Numbered from the stretch's first letter, positions 22,401 to 33,028 are shown. The stretch: DNA of 64,000 nt from Glandiceps talaboti (GCF_964340395.1 NC_135554.1:26967592-27031591), one strand, 5' to 3'. Translations and numbers: made by a program. The notes: a model not told the origin generated them from the sequence alone.

Positions 22401-24298
22401 TGCCAGAATATTCACAAACATGGGATCATCTGATAGCTAAACACCAAAACAAACGCTGTGTTACCATAGCAATGACCTATGCTAATAGCTAAACACCAAA
22501 ACAAATGCTGTGTTACCATAGCAATGACCTTGGCTAATAGCTAAACACCAAAACAAAACAAGCACTGAATGTTACCAAAGCAATGACCTATGCTAATAGC
22601 TAAACACCAAAACAAAACAAACACTGAATGTTACCATAGCAATGACATATAGTGTTAGAAACCTGGCTTGGAGTTCAGCATAAAACTATTAAAATCTTCA
22701 GTTTCCATTGCATGATGATAGTTATGTAAAATGAATGTCCATTATGCTTCAATCTATAACTGCTGATTAGTTACAACTCTTCTATTGAGCTGAAAGCTGA
22801 ATTCCTTCTGTGGACAATGACCAGAATTGTTTGGCCATACATGTAAAGCTTGTACAACCACTATTTCCAGTCTTGCATTAACCACAATGTAACTTTGCAA
22901 CTGTATTCACATATGTAACACTTAATTCTCACCACCAACTCAAGTCTCTCTGAACTGTTTTTTTGTTTGTTTCTTTGTTTGTTTCTTTGTTTGTTTGTTT
23001 GCTCTCATATACATTCATTCTAGTACCATTCTAAATCACTTTCTCCTTCATAACACTTCTGATGATTTCCTGCAATATTACTATCCTGTAATTATATAAC
23101 TATGACAATAATACACACAAAGATGCAAATGAAGCTACCATGCCACTAATAATGCATTTCATCAGAAAAAATGAAAATTAGAAAATTATCAGATGAATTA
23201 TTTCAGTTATAACATTTCTTTGAGTTAACAGGGTGAATTATGTTAGGGAATGTCTGTTAACAGTGTACTATCTCACACAGTGGGTTATGTTGGGGAATGT
23301 CTGTTAACAGTGTACTATCTCACACAGTGGGTTATGTTGGGGAATGTCTGTTAACAGTGTACTATCTCACATAGTGGGTTATGTTAGGTAATGTCTGTTA
23401 ACAGTGTACTATCTCACACAGTGGGTTATGTTGGGGAATGTCTGTTAACAGTGTACTATCTCACACAGTGGGTTATGTTGGGGAATGTCTGTTAACAGTG
23501 TACTATCTCACACAGTGGGTTATGTTGGGGAATGTCTGTTAACAGTGTACTATCTCACACAGTGGGTTATGTTGGGGAATGTCTGTTAACAGTGTACTAT
23601 CTCACACAGTGGGTTATGTTGGGGAATGTCTGTTAACAGTGTACTATCTCACACAGTGGGTTATGTTAGGGAATGTCTGTTAACAGTGTACTATCTCACA
23701 CAGTGGGTTATGTTGGGGAATGTCTGTTAACAGTGTACTATCTCACACAGTGGGTTATGTTGGGTAATGTCTGTTAACAGTGTACGAACTCACACACTGG
23801 GTTATGTTGGGTAATGTCTGTGAATTAACAGTGTACTAACTCACACAGTTTGAATGATAGTCACCCAGAATTATGTGAATTTCTTCTGTAATTCAGTTCA
23901 TTTCAATACAGTCACATGTGCTGCAGTGCCATTTCATTTTCTATGTCATTGTCTCATGTCATTGTCTTCACACTGTCTTTTTCCAGATCTACAAGGCTTA
24001 CAATTCCCGTACATGCTTTCCAGGCTTCAAACAAACAATCATCCACACTATCCCTGGATTATTCACAGCCGGAACAGGTCTCGTTTTGTATGCCTTTGTA
24101 GAGAATGATGCTAACTATTACCTAATTCACAGTCTTTGGCATGGTCTCATTGCTTTGTCCATCATTTTTTTACTACCACCAAAACAAAAAAATTCTAAAA
24201 AGGGTTTGAGAAGAGTACCATCGGATGAAAACATGTTAAGTGAGGATGAAGAAGATGAACCAGAGGATAATGGCAGAGATTTGCCGCAACCAATTTAA
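11561..24298 (+). CDS. TMEM8/PGAP6-like membrane protein, isoform a (12 exons)
   Basis: Complete gene of the TMEM8 (PGAP6) family, CREST superfamily; vertebrate PGAP6 is a GPI-directed phospholipase A2 at the cell surface. Exons: 11561-11630, 12664-12850, 14080-14290, 15461-15594, 16394-16683, 17332-17819, 18223-18419, 18947-19104, 19743-19921, 20553-20706, 21345-21445 and 23987-24298. Phases agree throughout, giving 826 residues against 771 in human TMEM8A. The first 23 residues are a signal peptide. A long Cys-containing ectodomain follows. Residues 526-578 form an EGF-like module (CNGHGTC). Seven helices start near residue 585. CREST residues are present: Ser637, His641 and Asp644 (FYHLCD), then HSLWH at 771-775. 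The acidic C-terminal tail is specific to this isoform. The enzymatic role is inferred from the family. Confidence 0.93.
12210..12327. mobile_element. 118-bp foldback element in TMEM8-like intron 1
   Basis: Two arms of about 53 bp are near-perfect inverted copies around a 12-nt loop (CTACCTACACAC). Both ends read TAGTCTAGAAT or its close variant. It looks like a small non-autonomous DNA transposon. No clear target duplication was found. Confidence 0.7.
13891..14126 (+). repeat. Five-fold tandem duplication of a splice acceptor and exon start
   Basis: A 47/48-bp unit, comprising ACATTACAG plus the first 32 nt of exon 3, is repeated with starts at 13891, 13939, 13986, 14033 and 14080. Only the last copy runs into the exon body (14080-14290) in frame. 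The earlier copies diverge from exon sequence at the unit end and re-enter intron sequence. Confidence 0.92.
16031..16355. repeat. Degenerate (ATCATAT)-type satellite
   Basis: Imperfect short-period run of ATCATAT/ACATC units filling the end of intron 4, up to about 40 bp before the acceptor of exon 16394-16683. Confidence 0.8.
16660..16790 (+). repeat. Tandem duplication of an exon end and its donor site
   Basis: The last bases of exon 16394-16683 and its donor (GAAGGTAAGGAGAAT) are followed by two imperfect copies of about 45 bp. The last copy restores a full donor at 16777. The extension is interrupted by an in-frame TAA at 16719, so the first donor is the functional one. Confidence 0.75.
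17060..17256 (-). mobile_element. Truncated copy of the TTAA-flanked MITE
   Basis: This segment of intron 5 is similar to the right half of the element at 27197-27537: same TTTGTAACTCAATA interior, same CCTCATACATATGGCCACT end, and a TTAA at 17253-17256. The left half is absent. Confidence 0.7.
17959..18049. repeat. Tetranucleotide microsatellite (GGTT)n(GATT)n
   Basis: A GGTT block converting to a long GATT block, in an intron. Confidence 0.95.
18475..18530. repeat. Dinucleotide microsatellite (CA)n
   Basis: About 20 CA units with a CATG lead-in, in intron 7, about 55 bp after the donor. Confidence 0.9.
19142..19480. repeat. TG and TATG microsatellites in intron 8
   Basis: A (TG)n block (about 19160-19245) and a (TATG)n block (about 19367-19480), separated by ordinary sequence. 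Confidence 0.92.
19950..20110 (+). mobile_element. Possible tRNA-derived SINE fragment
   Basis: The stretch from TTGGCCATGAAG to GAGTTTAAGCCC resembles decayed RNA polymerase III A and B boxes about 40 nt apart. It is followed by a tRNA-unrelated part (TGAGTTTGCTGTAAAGAG) of the kind seen in invertebrate SINEs. No poly-A tail or target duplication was seen, so this is tentative. Confidence 0.35.
20196..20475 (-). pseudogene. Unrecognised protein-like fragment antisense in an intron
   Basis: Two adjacent minus-strand frames have protein-like composition (for example [17 protein letters not shown], and [19 protein letters not shown] ending at a stop near 20196). They are not in one continuous frame. 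I do not recognise the family. It lies in the TMEM8-like intron 9 and is most simply a decayed insertion. Confidence 0.3.
21985..22155. repeat. 22-bp minisatellite
   Basis: About seven copies of a 22-bp unit with core TGTATTAGCCGTCTTGAGAC in intron 11 of the TMEM8-like gene. Confidence 0.9.
22430..22650. repeat. About 55-60-bp minisatellite, four copies
   Basis: Units carry TAGCTAAACACCAAAACAAA and GTTACCATAGCAATGACC. Length varies because a short AAACA block expands in later copies. Confidence 0.88.
23222..23850. repeat. 47-bp minisatellite, about 13 copies
   Basis: Near-identical 47-bp units with core GTCTGTTAACAGTGTACTAT, ending about 135 bp before the acceptor of the isoform-a terminal exon. 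Each unit contains the palindrome TGTTAACA. Confidence 0.93.
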
Positions 24299-24917
24299 TT
24301 TTGAATTAAAAATGGATGTAGACCTGATTTCTGTTAACTTTTGTCTGAGATGTGACGTCATTGCAGTTGTCTTGGTGAAATCACTGTCCATTTCAGGGAT
24401 GGATATAGAAAATCAAAAAGCAGTTGAGTATGAGGTCTCAACAAAGTAGTGTTCCAACCAGAGAGGGCGCTGTTCAGATTTCAGTGTAGCTGTGGGCTGC
24501 TTTATCTTCACTATGGAGTTTGGTGTAAATGGCATCACTTGAGAAGCCTCAGATCATATTAATATGGCATGCATTTGGAGTACCCTAGGAAACCTAACCA
24601 CTGGAAACATCAAATCATGAGCTACATACTTTTAAATCCATCACTATCAATAAGGAAATCTTTCCAAAATATTTTTATAACACTTTTGAAGTTGAAAATC
24701 ATGGAGTACCTGACCTTGGAGCCTTTGAAATATCCCAATGTTTGTTTGTTTGTAAAATCTTGACAACTAACCTCAGCGTTCAGATGTACATGTATAGTAG
24801 CCATGGTAACTGCTGAATTTATATCAAAATAACATCTTAACTCTTTGGTAGGAAATCCTAATAGGTAGTATTATCTAATGAACCATGTGAGTCTCGCAGT
24901 GGCCCTTTTTGATAAAA

Positions 24918-24937
24918 AATAAAAGGACCAAAATAAA
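24918..24937 (+). promoter_or_regulatory. Polyadenylation signals for isoform a
   Basis: AATAAA at 24918-24923 and 24932-24937, about 620 bp after the isoform-a stop codon and just before the 30-bp array. This supports 23987-24298 as a true last exon. Confidence 0.5.
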
Positions 24938-25011
24938 TGAATTATTTCAACAATTTAAACATTGAGATCCGAGCTGTCTCTTGCAAGTTCATCTCATGTG
25001 TCTCTTGTGAG

Positions 25012-25707
25012 ATATGTGACAATAATAACCCATTGTAGTATACTCCTGACAATAATAACCCATTGTAGTATACTCCTGACAATAATAACCCATTGTAGTA
25101 TACTCCTGACAATAATAACCCATTGTAGTATACTCCTGACAATAATAACCCATTGTAGTATACTCCTGACAATAATAACCCATTGTAGTATACTCCTGAC
25201 AATAATAACCCATTGTAGTATACTCCTGACAATAATAACCCATTGTAGTATACTCCTGACAATAGTAACCCATTGTAGTATACTCCTGACAATAGTAACC
25301 CATTGTAGTATACTCCTGACAATAGTAACCCATTGTAGTATACTCCTGACAATAGTAACCCATTGTAGTATACTCCTGACAATAGTAACCCATTGTAGTA
25401 TACTCCTGACAATAGTAACCCATTGTAGTATACTCCTGACAATAGTAACCCATTGTAGTATACTCCTGACAATAGTAACCCATTGTAGTATACTCCTGAC
25501 AATAATAACCCATTGTAGTATACTCCTGACAATAATAACCCATTGTAGTATACTCCTGACAATAATAACCCATTGTAGTATACTCCTGACAATAATAACC
25601 CATTGTAGTATACTCCTGACCATAATAACCCATTGTAGTATACTCCTGACCATAATAACCCATTGTAGTATACTCCTGACAATAATAACCCATTGTAGTA
25701 TACTCCT
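25012..25707. repeat. 30-bp minisatellite between the two alternative last exons
   Basis: About 23 near-perfect copies of a 30-bp unit with core CCCATTGTAGTATACTCCTG. Single-base variants occur in blocks (eight AATAAT, eight AATAGT, four AATAAT, two CATAAT, one AATAAT), which shows expansion by multi-unit duplication. The period makes long open frames of 230-285 codons on both strands. These are artefacts. Confidence 0.95.
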
Positions 25708-26924
25708 AATGCTGATAAGACATTGGCAAAAATTTGGGATTTTCTTCCTAGAAATATGTTGATTCTGTGAGTAGGAATTTTCAGTAGTAACAAAAAACCC
25801 AGAGTCCATGCAGATCCGTTCTTTCATGAGTATATAAACTTTGAACCACATTTAGTATTCTTAGAGTAAAATTTGTGTAAAGTGTTTGCTTTGTGTCTAC
25901 TTCTTCATCTCACATCTCAGGAAAATTCTATGGTTAGGTGGAATTAGTTGTCTATCGGATTAGAATTTCACTCTTAAAACTTCAAGTTCAAATTTCTAGA
26001 AAGACTTGTCCAATTGTCCCTCAAAACATGAAATGTAAATTTTAGTGACATCTTTAATGGGTTTTTAAAAAAATAGCCTAAATGGCAATATTTTTGTCTC
26101 TACAAAATTGTTCCTCTCAGGTTAAGAAGTAAATATAGATCATGTACAATCACAAAATTTAACTTTTGGGAAATTCTACCCTTTTAAACACATATATAAA
26201 ATTTCATATTTTCAGGAAAGTCTTTCAACATATTTTCAGTAATGTCATATTCATGTATCACAACACACAGTGTGTCATTGTGTTTTTAATGTATTCAGTA
26301 TTCACATGTCAGCAGTGCAATGAAATAAAAGGCTATTGTTTTCCTTTAAACTCCTGTGTGCAAACAATGCTGCATTCATCATTTAATTCTCCCAACATGT
26401 GCTTTTGTACAATGAATGTAACTTGTAGCATATACTCAGCATGTGTGGTTTGTACAAATCATAGCCAATTTTATTGCACCCACCTTTTTATTGCTTGTAC
26501 CAGTATATGGTAATGATATGTTGAAATATTCTCAAGTTTTAAACCATATGTGACATAGTATGGTATAATGTCAGGATTACCCTGTTCAGATGCACTCATT
26601 TATGCCTGTACTACACCAGTGTTAAGTTAACACAACTGAATTCTATCACCCTACCAAGTTTGCTAGTTTTACGCTTTACTAAAAGTATGTACAGTGTGTG
26701 ACAGGCAAACTCGGTAGCTTGAAAGCATGTAGTTGTAACTTTACACCGGTGCAGTGCCAGCATAACTGTGTGTGTCTGAACAGGGTACATGTAGAAATAA
26801 CCCAAAATACGTGGATAAGTCCCAGCTTTCAACCCAAGTCCTCAGATTGTCTTCATACATTTAGTCACTTTAAGTCACTTTATTTGTAATTATTACTCTG
26901 CAATGATGAGTCTGCATCTTAATG

Positions 26925-27125
26925 TCAGAATCGATGGATACATTAATATTTCTCAGAATTGATGGATATATTAATATTTCTCAGAATTGATGGATACATT
27001 AATATTTCTCAGAATTGATGGATACATTTATATTTCTCAGAATCGATGGATACAGTAATATTTCTCAGAATTGATGGATACATTAATATTTCTCAGAATC
27101 GATGGATACATTAATATTTCTCAGA
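26925..27125. repeat. 28-bp minisatellite
   Basis: About seven copies of a 28-bp unit with core GATGGATACATTAATATTTC, upstream of the alternative last exon. Confidence 0.92.
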
Positions 27126-27196
27126 TGCCAATATTAATCAATTTATCAGTTGATTGATATTACTAGTATATAATTCATTCAAGTTATTACCTTTAA

Positions 27197-27537
27197 AGTG
27201 GCCATATGGATGAGGATTGGATATTTATTTTAATTTATAAAACAATTTCATCATGGCTTCCTACTTGACAAATCAATGTGAAACAACATATGCCAAGTCC
27301 TTGTTTGTAACTCAATAAATTGCAAAAGATTAATAAATGTGTAAAATCTTTGGTATTGTACGGTACAATAACAAACAATTCATGCATTTTCTAGCTTTTT
27401 TGCAATGCACTTAGTAACAAACGCATACTTGGTCAACGTTGTTTCACATTGATTTTTCAAGTTGAAAGCTATGATGAAATTGTTTTATAAGTGAAATATC
27501 CAAAATAAATACCCCAATCCTCATCCATATGGCCACT
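27197..27537. mobile_element. 341-bp MITE flanked by TTAA
   Basis: Inverted terminal repeats begin AGTGGCCATATGGATGAGG at both ends and extend, less perfectly, for about 65 bp. TTAA lies on each side (27193-27196 and 27538-27541), as for piggyBac- or Kolobok-type elements. No coding capacity. A truncated relative lies at 17060-17256. Confidence 0.75.
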
Positions 27538-27638
27538 TTAATTAGAACAGTTATGATGTACACTGAATTTGATAGTGTTTTCTTGATGTCTATTCATTCA
27601 GTTTGCATGTTTGTGCATGTTTCATTGATTCTTCACAG

Positions 27639-27941
27639 GGACGTAAGATGTACAAGAGAAGGAGAATCTATCCGAGTGTAAAGCGGTGGTTGTTATTTTT
27701 CTTACCTGGTTTACTGCTAGCAGGAACAGGTCTCTTAATCTACACGTTTTTTCAGACTGATGACAATTATTATATTACTCACAGTATATGGCATACATGC
27801 ATGGCATTGTGTATAGTCTTTCTACTTCCACCAAAACAAAAAGAGAAAGTAAGTGAAAGCTACACCTTGGATGAATTTGATGCAGTAATATCAGACTCCT
27901 GGAATACAGAATTAGTTCCTAATGAAAACAGACCAGTATGA
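27639..27941 (+). CDS. Alternative last exon of the TMEM8-like gene (isoform b)
   Basis: A second version of the terminal exon. It starts in phase 0 after CTTCACAG, like the exon at 23987, and encodes the last two membrane helices with HSIWH in the same register (residues 771-775), then a different tail. Joined after exon 21345-21445 it gives 823 residues. About half of the first 68 residues match isoform a, including PGL, AGTGL, NYY and FLLPPKQK. Features such as the basic K-R-R-R and RWLLFFLPG look closer to vertebrate TMEM8. It has no upstream TMEM8 exons of its own, which favours an alternative last exon over a second gene. Splicing to it is inferred. Confidence 0.85.
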   Translation, partial: GRKMYKRRRIYPSVKRWLLFFLPGLLLAGTGLLIYTFFQTDDNYYITHSIWHTCMALCIVFLLPPKQKEKVSESYTLDEFDAVISDSWNTELVPNENRPV

Positions 27942-28583
27942 ACGTGTCTTGGGTTGTAAATCCTAGAAAGGGTTTTGTGAATTGTTATGTACAAAAAGTA
28001 CTTCAATCTTAAGGGGGGGGGGGGGGGGGGGGAGGAGTACATTAGTTCTACAATAGCTGTTATAATCCCCCACCCCTTGGACACCTCCACATATATCCAA
28101 TTATTTAACTGTGTTGGTAAATCCAGTCATTTTCAACCAAATTACTGATGTCATTGCATAGAGCAAGGCCAATTTTATGAATACAGTATGAAATACAGCT
28201 ATGACATGTCACATATTATAGACAAAATAATGCTGTCAGGATTTCAATTTGAAAGTGCTTAACACTGTTGGGGTCAGGCTAAAATCAAAGTATGTAATTG
28301 CTCTGATCCAGTGAGAGAGAGTTGGGAATTGAGAGAGAGAATGGAATGTGTCCGTACAGATTCTTATATATTGAAATGAAAAAATTAGATTTAAGAACAG
28401 GAGTCTGAAAGTAGCTATGCTAATTGCATCTGACCCCTAAAAACAATGACATTTTAATACTAGTTGGATGAAAATATAGTTGAAGTGAATATAGCTCTCC
28501 CCTTTTGCTCTCACCCACCCCCCCCCCCCCCCCCCATTTAATGAACTATGAGTAGTTTGGGAGAAAGAAAGTATGTCTTTTTA

Positions 28584-28589
28584 AATAAA
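28584..28589 (+). promoter_or_regulatory. Candidate polyadenylation signal for isoform b
   Basis: The first AATAAA found after the isoform-b stop, about 640 bp downstream. Similar 3' UTR length to isoform a. Confidence 0.35.
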
Positions 28590-28709
28590 CTGCATCCCAC
28601 GACTTCTGACATGTCCCTTCAAGAACAAGGAGTGTTAACATGAGTAAATAAGAAAGATTCTCTGTGAAAAGCTGTTATCAGTAACTATTTAGAGTATACT
28701 GGCATTTTT

Positions 28710-28797
28710 AGCACAACTGAACTGATAAGGTTCAGTAGTGCTATAGGCATGCTGTGGTGTCTGTCTGTCTGTATGTATGTATGTATGTATGTATGTA

Positions 28798-28828
<31 letters not shown>

Positions 28829-28889
28829 ATGTATGTGTGTATGTATGTATGTATGTATGTATGTATGTATGTATGTATGTATGTATGTA

Positions 28890-28920
<31 letters not shown>

Positions 28921-29907
28921 ATGTGTGTATGTATGTATGTATGTATGTATGTATGTATGTATGTATGTATGTATGTATGTATGTGTGAATGTGTGGACGA
29001 CTTAAACTCTTAAGACTTAAAGACCGATTATCTTGGTATTTGGTGTCTAGTTGGTTCAAAGCAAAATGATTGCGTCACAGGTATGTGATTTGGGTCAAAC
29101 AATGTCATTTTTTGTTCGGTCAGTAATATGCAAATTAGGACTAAAAATGTGTCTTTTTGGTCAAAAATCAAAATTCAAAAACTACTGAGCAGATTGGCCT
29201 GAAATTTAATGGGGATGCATCTGTGGGTGTATAGATGTAGAAGTATTAAGCATATAATGATCTCATGAGCAAATTAGGTATAAACATGTGAATTTTGATT
29301 AAAAACATATCTCCTTGGTCAGTGAGACTGAAATTTGGTGAGGTGTTTCTAGAAGTGTTATTCTGCAGATTTTGTTCAAAATATTTGGTCGCAATTGGCC
29401 CTAGCAACCATGACCACATCCTTAGCAACAACCAAATGCCTGTACATTTTGCTAAAAATAACATCATCTGGTAGGCACATTAGCAAACATTAAAAAAATT
29501 AATGCAAATATCCCTAACAACCATGACCACGCCCATAGCAACAGCCAAACTAATGTATTTCACAAAGATATCAGCAGGGATTCTTAGACAAGTGAATAAA
29601 CATTCAAAAAGTGTATGCAAATATGCCTACCAACAAGACCACACCCATAGCAACAGCCAAATGTTCACATATTTAGTGCAAAGATAACAACAGGGATTAA
29701 TAAACAAGTGAATGAACATTCAAAAAATGTATGCAAATATGTCTAGCAACATGACCATGCCCACAGCAGCAGCCAAACGATCACATATATTGCAAAGATA
29801 ACAACAGGGCTGGATAGGCAACTGGATATCATTCGGCAAATGAACACCTATACCTAGCATAGATCAGCATGTGGATAAGCATTTTTTAAAAACTGTACAG
29901 TTGTGCT
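28710..29907. mobile_element. Repeat element with terminal hairpin AGCACAACTG...CAGTTGTGCT
   Basis: The left end can fold (AACTGAAC...GTTCAGT within 28710-28742). The 10 bp AGCACAACTG return inverted at 29898-29907. Inside are a (TATG)n array (28770-28984) and four degenerate copies of a roughly 115-bp unit (starts near 29398, 29513, 29629 and 29738) with CATGACCACGCCCATAGCAA. Similar left ends occur at 32033 and 60231. The class of element is unknown to me. Confidence 0.5.
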
Positions 29908-30291
29908 ACAACGCCATTGGTGCTATTTTTTGGGATCAAGGGAGAGCCATGTTTCCTTTGAGAAGCACAACACCTTAAGTCTTCATAAGATTTAAAATAT
30001 TGTGTTTAACCTCTCTGTATATAACATGAAATATTATTATGTAAAAACATTTTTTAGGCAGGAAGATAAATTTTCATATTATTTTGACATTATTAACTAC
30101 TTAATAACCAATGTGATTTCATATTCGATGTAAAAGGATTATGCCAGTTTAAATATTTACATTCTATCTTGTTTTGGGGAAAGAATTGATTGTTTCACCA
30201 AGCATCTTGTTTGTACATTTTTTATAATTAATGCTGCATATTCAGAATGTACTTGCAGTATTCTTACTGAAGCATTTAAGTATCACTTGCA

Positions 30292-30805
30292 ATTGATTGC
30301 AACATACCAGTTTATACAGGGATGTGTGAAGTACTGTGAATGGGGAACTCATAAGGCCGTAGGATTGCAACATACCAGTTTATACAGGACTGTCTGCAGT
30401 ACTGTGAATGGAGAACTCACTATGCTACAGGACTGCAACATACCAGTTTATACAGAGCTGTGTGCAGTACTGTGAATGGAGAACTCATAAGGCCATAGGA
30501 TTGCGACATACCAGTTTATACAGGACTGTCTGCAGTACTGTGAATGGAGAACTCACTATGCTACAGGACTGCAACATACCAGTTTATATAGGACTGTCTG
30601 CAGTACTGTGAATGGAGAACTCACTATGCTACAGGACTGCAACATACCAGTGTATACAGAGCTGTCTGCAGTACTGTGAATGGAGAACTCGCCATGCCAT
30701 AGGACTGCAACATACCATTACCAGTGTATACAGGGATGTCTGCAGTACTGTGAATGGAGAACTCACTATGCCACAGGACTGCAACATACCAGTGTCTGCA
30801 GTACT
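30292..30805. repeat. 68-bp minisatellite followed by (TATG)n
   Basis: About seven and a half copies of a 68-bp unit (core ACTGTGAATGGAGAACTCAC). It runs directly into a TATG microsatellite at 30811-30878. Confidence 0.92.
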
Positions 30806-31512
30806 GTGTGTTTGTATGTATGTATGTATGTATGTATGTATGTATGTATGTATGTATGTATGTATGTATGTATGTATGCAAAGAAGATTTGCTATTAAAG
30901 AGGACAACAAGAACCTATAAAAAATATGAATCAATCCAAAACATGTGGTACCTGAATCCAGTACACTGTAATGTATAGAGGCACTGAATAAGTAACCCAG
31001 TTTAACCAGAGATGTTAAGGGAGAATAATATCTTTATAATTTTGTCAGTGTTTGTAACTATTACCACAAATAATTTCCTGTACTGTTATTTCTACACAGT
31101 GTATTCACTTAATGCATTATTTTACTTCAATTAAGGATGACCCTTTTTTCCTTCTGTTTCTCATCACCCAACGGACCCAAAGTTTCAGCTCTGACATCAA
31201 AGTAAACAATGCTTTTACTTTTTGCCCACCCTTAATATTTTGTAGAAAAGCTCCCTCTATGGCAAGAATAAGCAAGTGTATTTACTGTTGACGTCATCTA
31301 CAGTCATGGTGCTTTCTTTCTTCAGAGCTTTCTTTCATGATGGAAGTTATTCAAGTAGGGGGGATTGAGAACAAGCCAATTTTATAGAGAAGCTGGGAAA
31401 GGGCTTGTTACAACATGAAGGAGATGGTTTATTATTATTTTTTTTTAAATGACTGACTGACCTATAGTTGCATGAAAAAGTAATGAGAAACATAAAAAAA
31501 AATAAAGTCACC

Positions 31513-31812
31513 CTAAGGCCTTAAAAAAAGTGTTTGGTTCCGGTTACCCGACCCCACCTAGTTTTTCACTACCGACCCTAAACTTTTTTTTACATATTCG
31601 AGAAAAAATAAAATAAAATTGCAAAACTGACATCAACTTAAATAGACAATATGAAACTGTTCTCACAATCTGTAATGGCTGTACATCTGATAGGAAGAAA
31701 CCAATAACACAGAGACCATATGAAAACCATAACTACCTGAACTAGACACTCACACATGAAAAAAAAAAAAAACAATTCTAAAATCGGAACCATACAATTT
31801 TTTTAGGCCTAA
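31513..31812. mobile_element. 300-bp MITE with TTAGGCCTAAAAAAA-type inverted ends
   Basis: The left end (AAGGCCTTAAAAAAAGTG, then TTTGGTTCCGG) and the inverted right end (TTAGGCCTAAAAAAATTG, then TATGGTTCCGA) match over about 30 bp. No open frame. Fragments with the GGTAACCGGAACCAAA segment occur at about 11098-11165 and 37855-37905. Confidence 0.65.
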
Positions 31813-32032
31813 GCAAAAAAAAAAGTTTGTTATGTAATAATTTAAACAATTGTATATTATGTGAATTTGTAATGAAATACAAATGTGCAATCACTAATTG
31901 ATTCATACATTTTCAGAGATGTATAATAATATATAAATTTGTAAATGTATTATTGTTGTAGAATAAAAGGATGTGATCATAGTATATACAGTCAGATTTG
32001 TTTTTGTGTCACTTTTATAGGTTGTTTTAACA

Positions 32033-32165
32033 CAACTGAACACCAAGGTAGTTCAGTAGTACCATAAGTGTCACAACATGTGTGGATGTATGTATGTATG
32101 TATGTATGTATGTATGTATGTATGTATGTATGTATGTATGTATGTATGTATGTATGTATGTGTCT
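32033..32165. mobile_element. Second copy of the AACTGAAC hairpin end plus (TATG)n
   Basis: The same start as the element at 28710 (CACAACTGAAC, then AGTTCAGTAGTACCATA), again followed by a TATG microsatellite (about 32085-32160). The rest of the element is not recognisable. Confidence 0.5.
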
Positions 32166-32554
32166 CAAACCCGGCTACAGATTGAGTGGTCATTGCTGGA
32201 TGAGATAGTGAGAAACTATTGAAGGGGTCCTGCTACAACCATTGTTAATATTTTGGAAGGAGACTGGTATAAATCGACACGATCCACCAGCAACCATGGA
32301 ACAAACTAAAGTGTACATTTTTCATCTTTATTTTATGATACATCTAGATTTGTAACTTCATCCAGAACTTCCATCCAATCAAAAATCTTTCAATAAGATT
32401 CTCATTTAATAACAATATGAAGTGGGGTTTGTGTGCTGTAAACATTAGACTGGCACTGCAATCACGCGAGTAACCCATCAAAATATGGAAAGCATTGTAA
32501 CCAACGCTGAGGACACTTCTTATTGTATTATGACCATATTTTCGAACTTTCTAA

Positions 32555-32761
32555 CAGAGATTGTATGGCTGGGGTACACTTTTTCAAAGCATCTTCCAAT
32601 GAAAACAGCCCATGCTTGTCTCCCTTATGGCAAGTGACTGCACATCGCATACATACTGTTTCCTGACATAGATCACAGAAGAATTCAAGTTGACTTTGAG
32701 AATGTTTTGTGCAAAATCTGGGAACAAGTGCAGATTGGTTTCTATCTTCAATTAATTTTGC
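32555..32761 (-). pseudogene. Recent partial copy of the B-box 2 segment of the RING/B-box/Deltex gene
   Basis: About 207 bp matches 47732-47938 with roughly seven differences by eye (about 97% identity). It covers the end of the second B-box ([14 protein letters not shown]) into the start of the coiled coil. No RING or Deltex part is present. It sits on the same strand as its source, 15 kb away. It still has an open frame over the copied part, but lacks start, splice context and flanking domains, so it is a duplicated gene fragment. Confidence 0.85.
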
Positions 32762-33028
32762 AATGATATTAATACACATGTGTTTTATTTTCTTTATTTC
32801 TTTATTTATTGCACCCCTTTTGTATAATGGACTCACTATTTAAGATTGTTAGGAGCAGCAGTAACAAAAAATTAAAATACATACAGTACTAAAAAAGACG
32901 AGTAAAAACATATACAGGAACAAACAAAACAAACCAAGGGGAGGTAAGAAGAGATATTGTATAAAACGAAAAAAGAATACGCTTCAAATGTTAGTAGTCA
33001 GAAAATCTAACCGCTATTTAAAACTATT

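Noticed and set aside
24942-25851. Overlapping open frames of 230-285 codons on both strands
   Set aside because: They are produced by a 30-bp repeat whose period is divisible by three. The peptides are pure 10-residue repeats with no other support.
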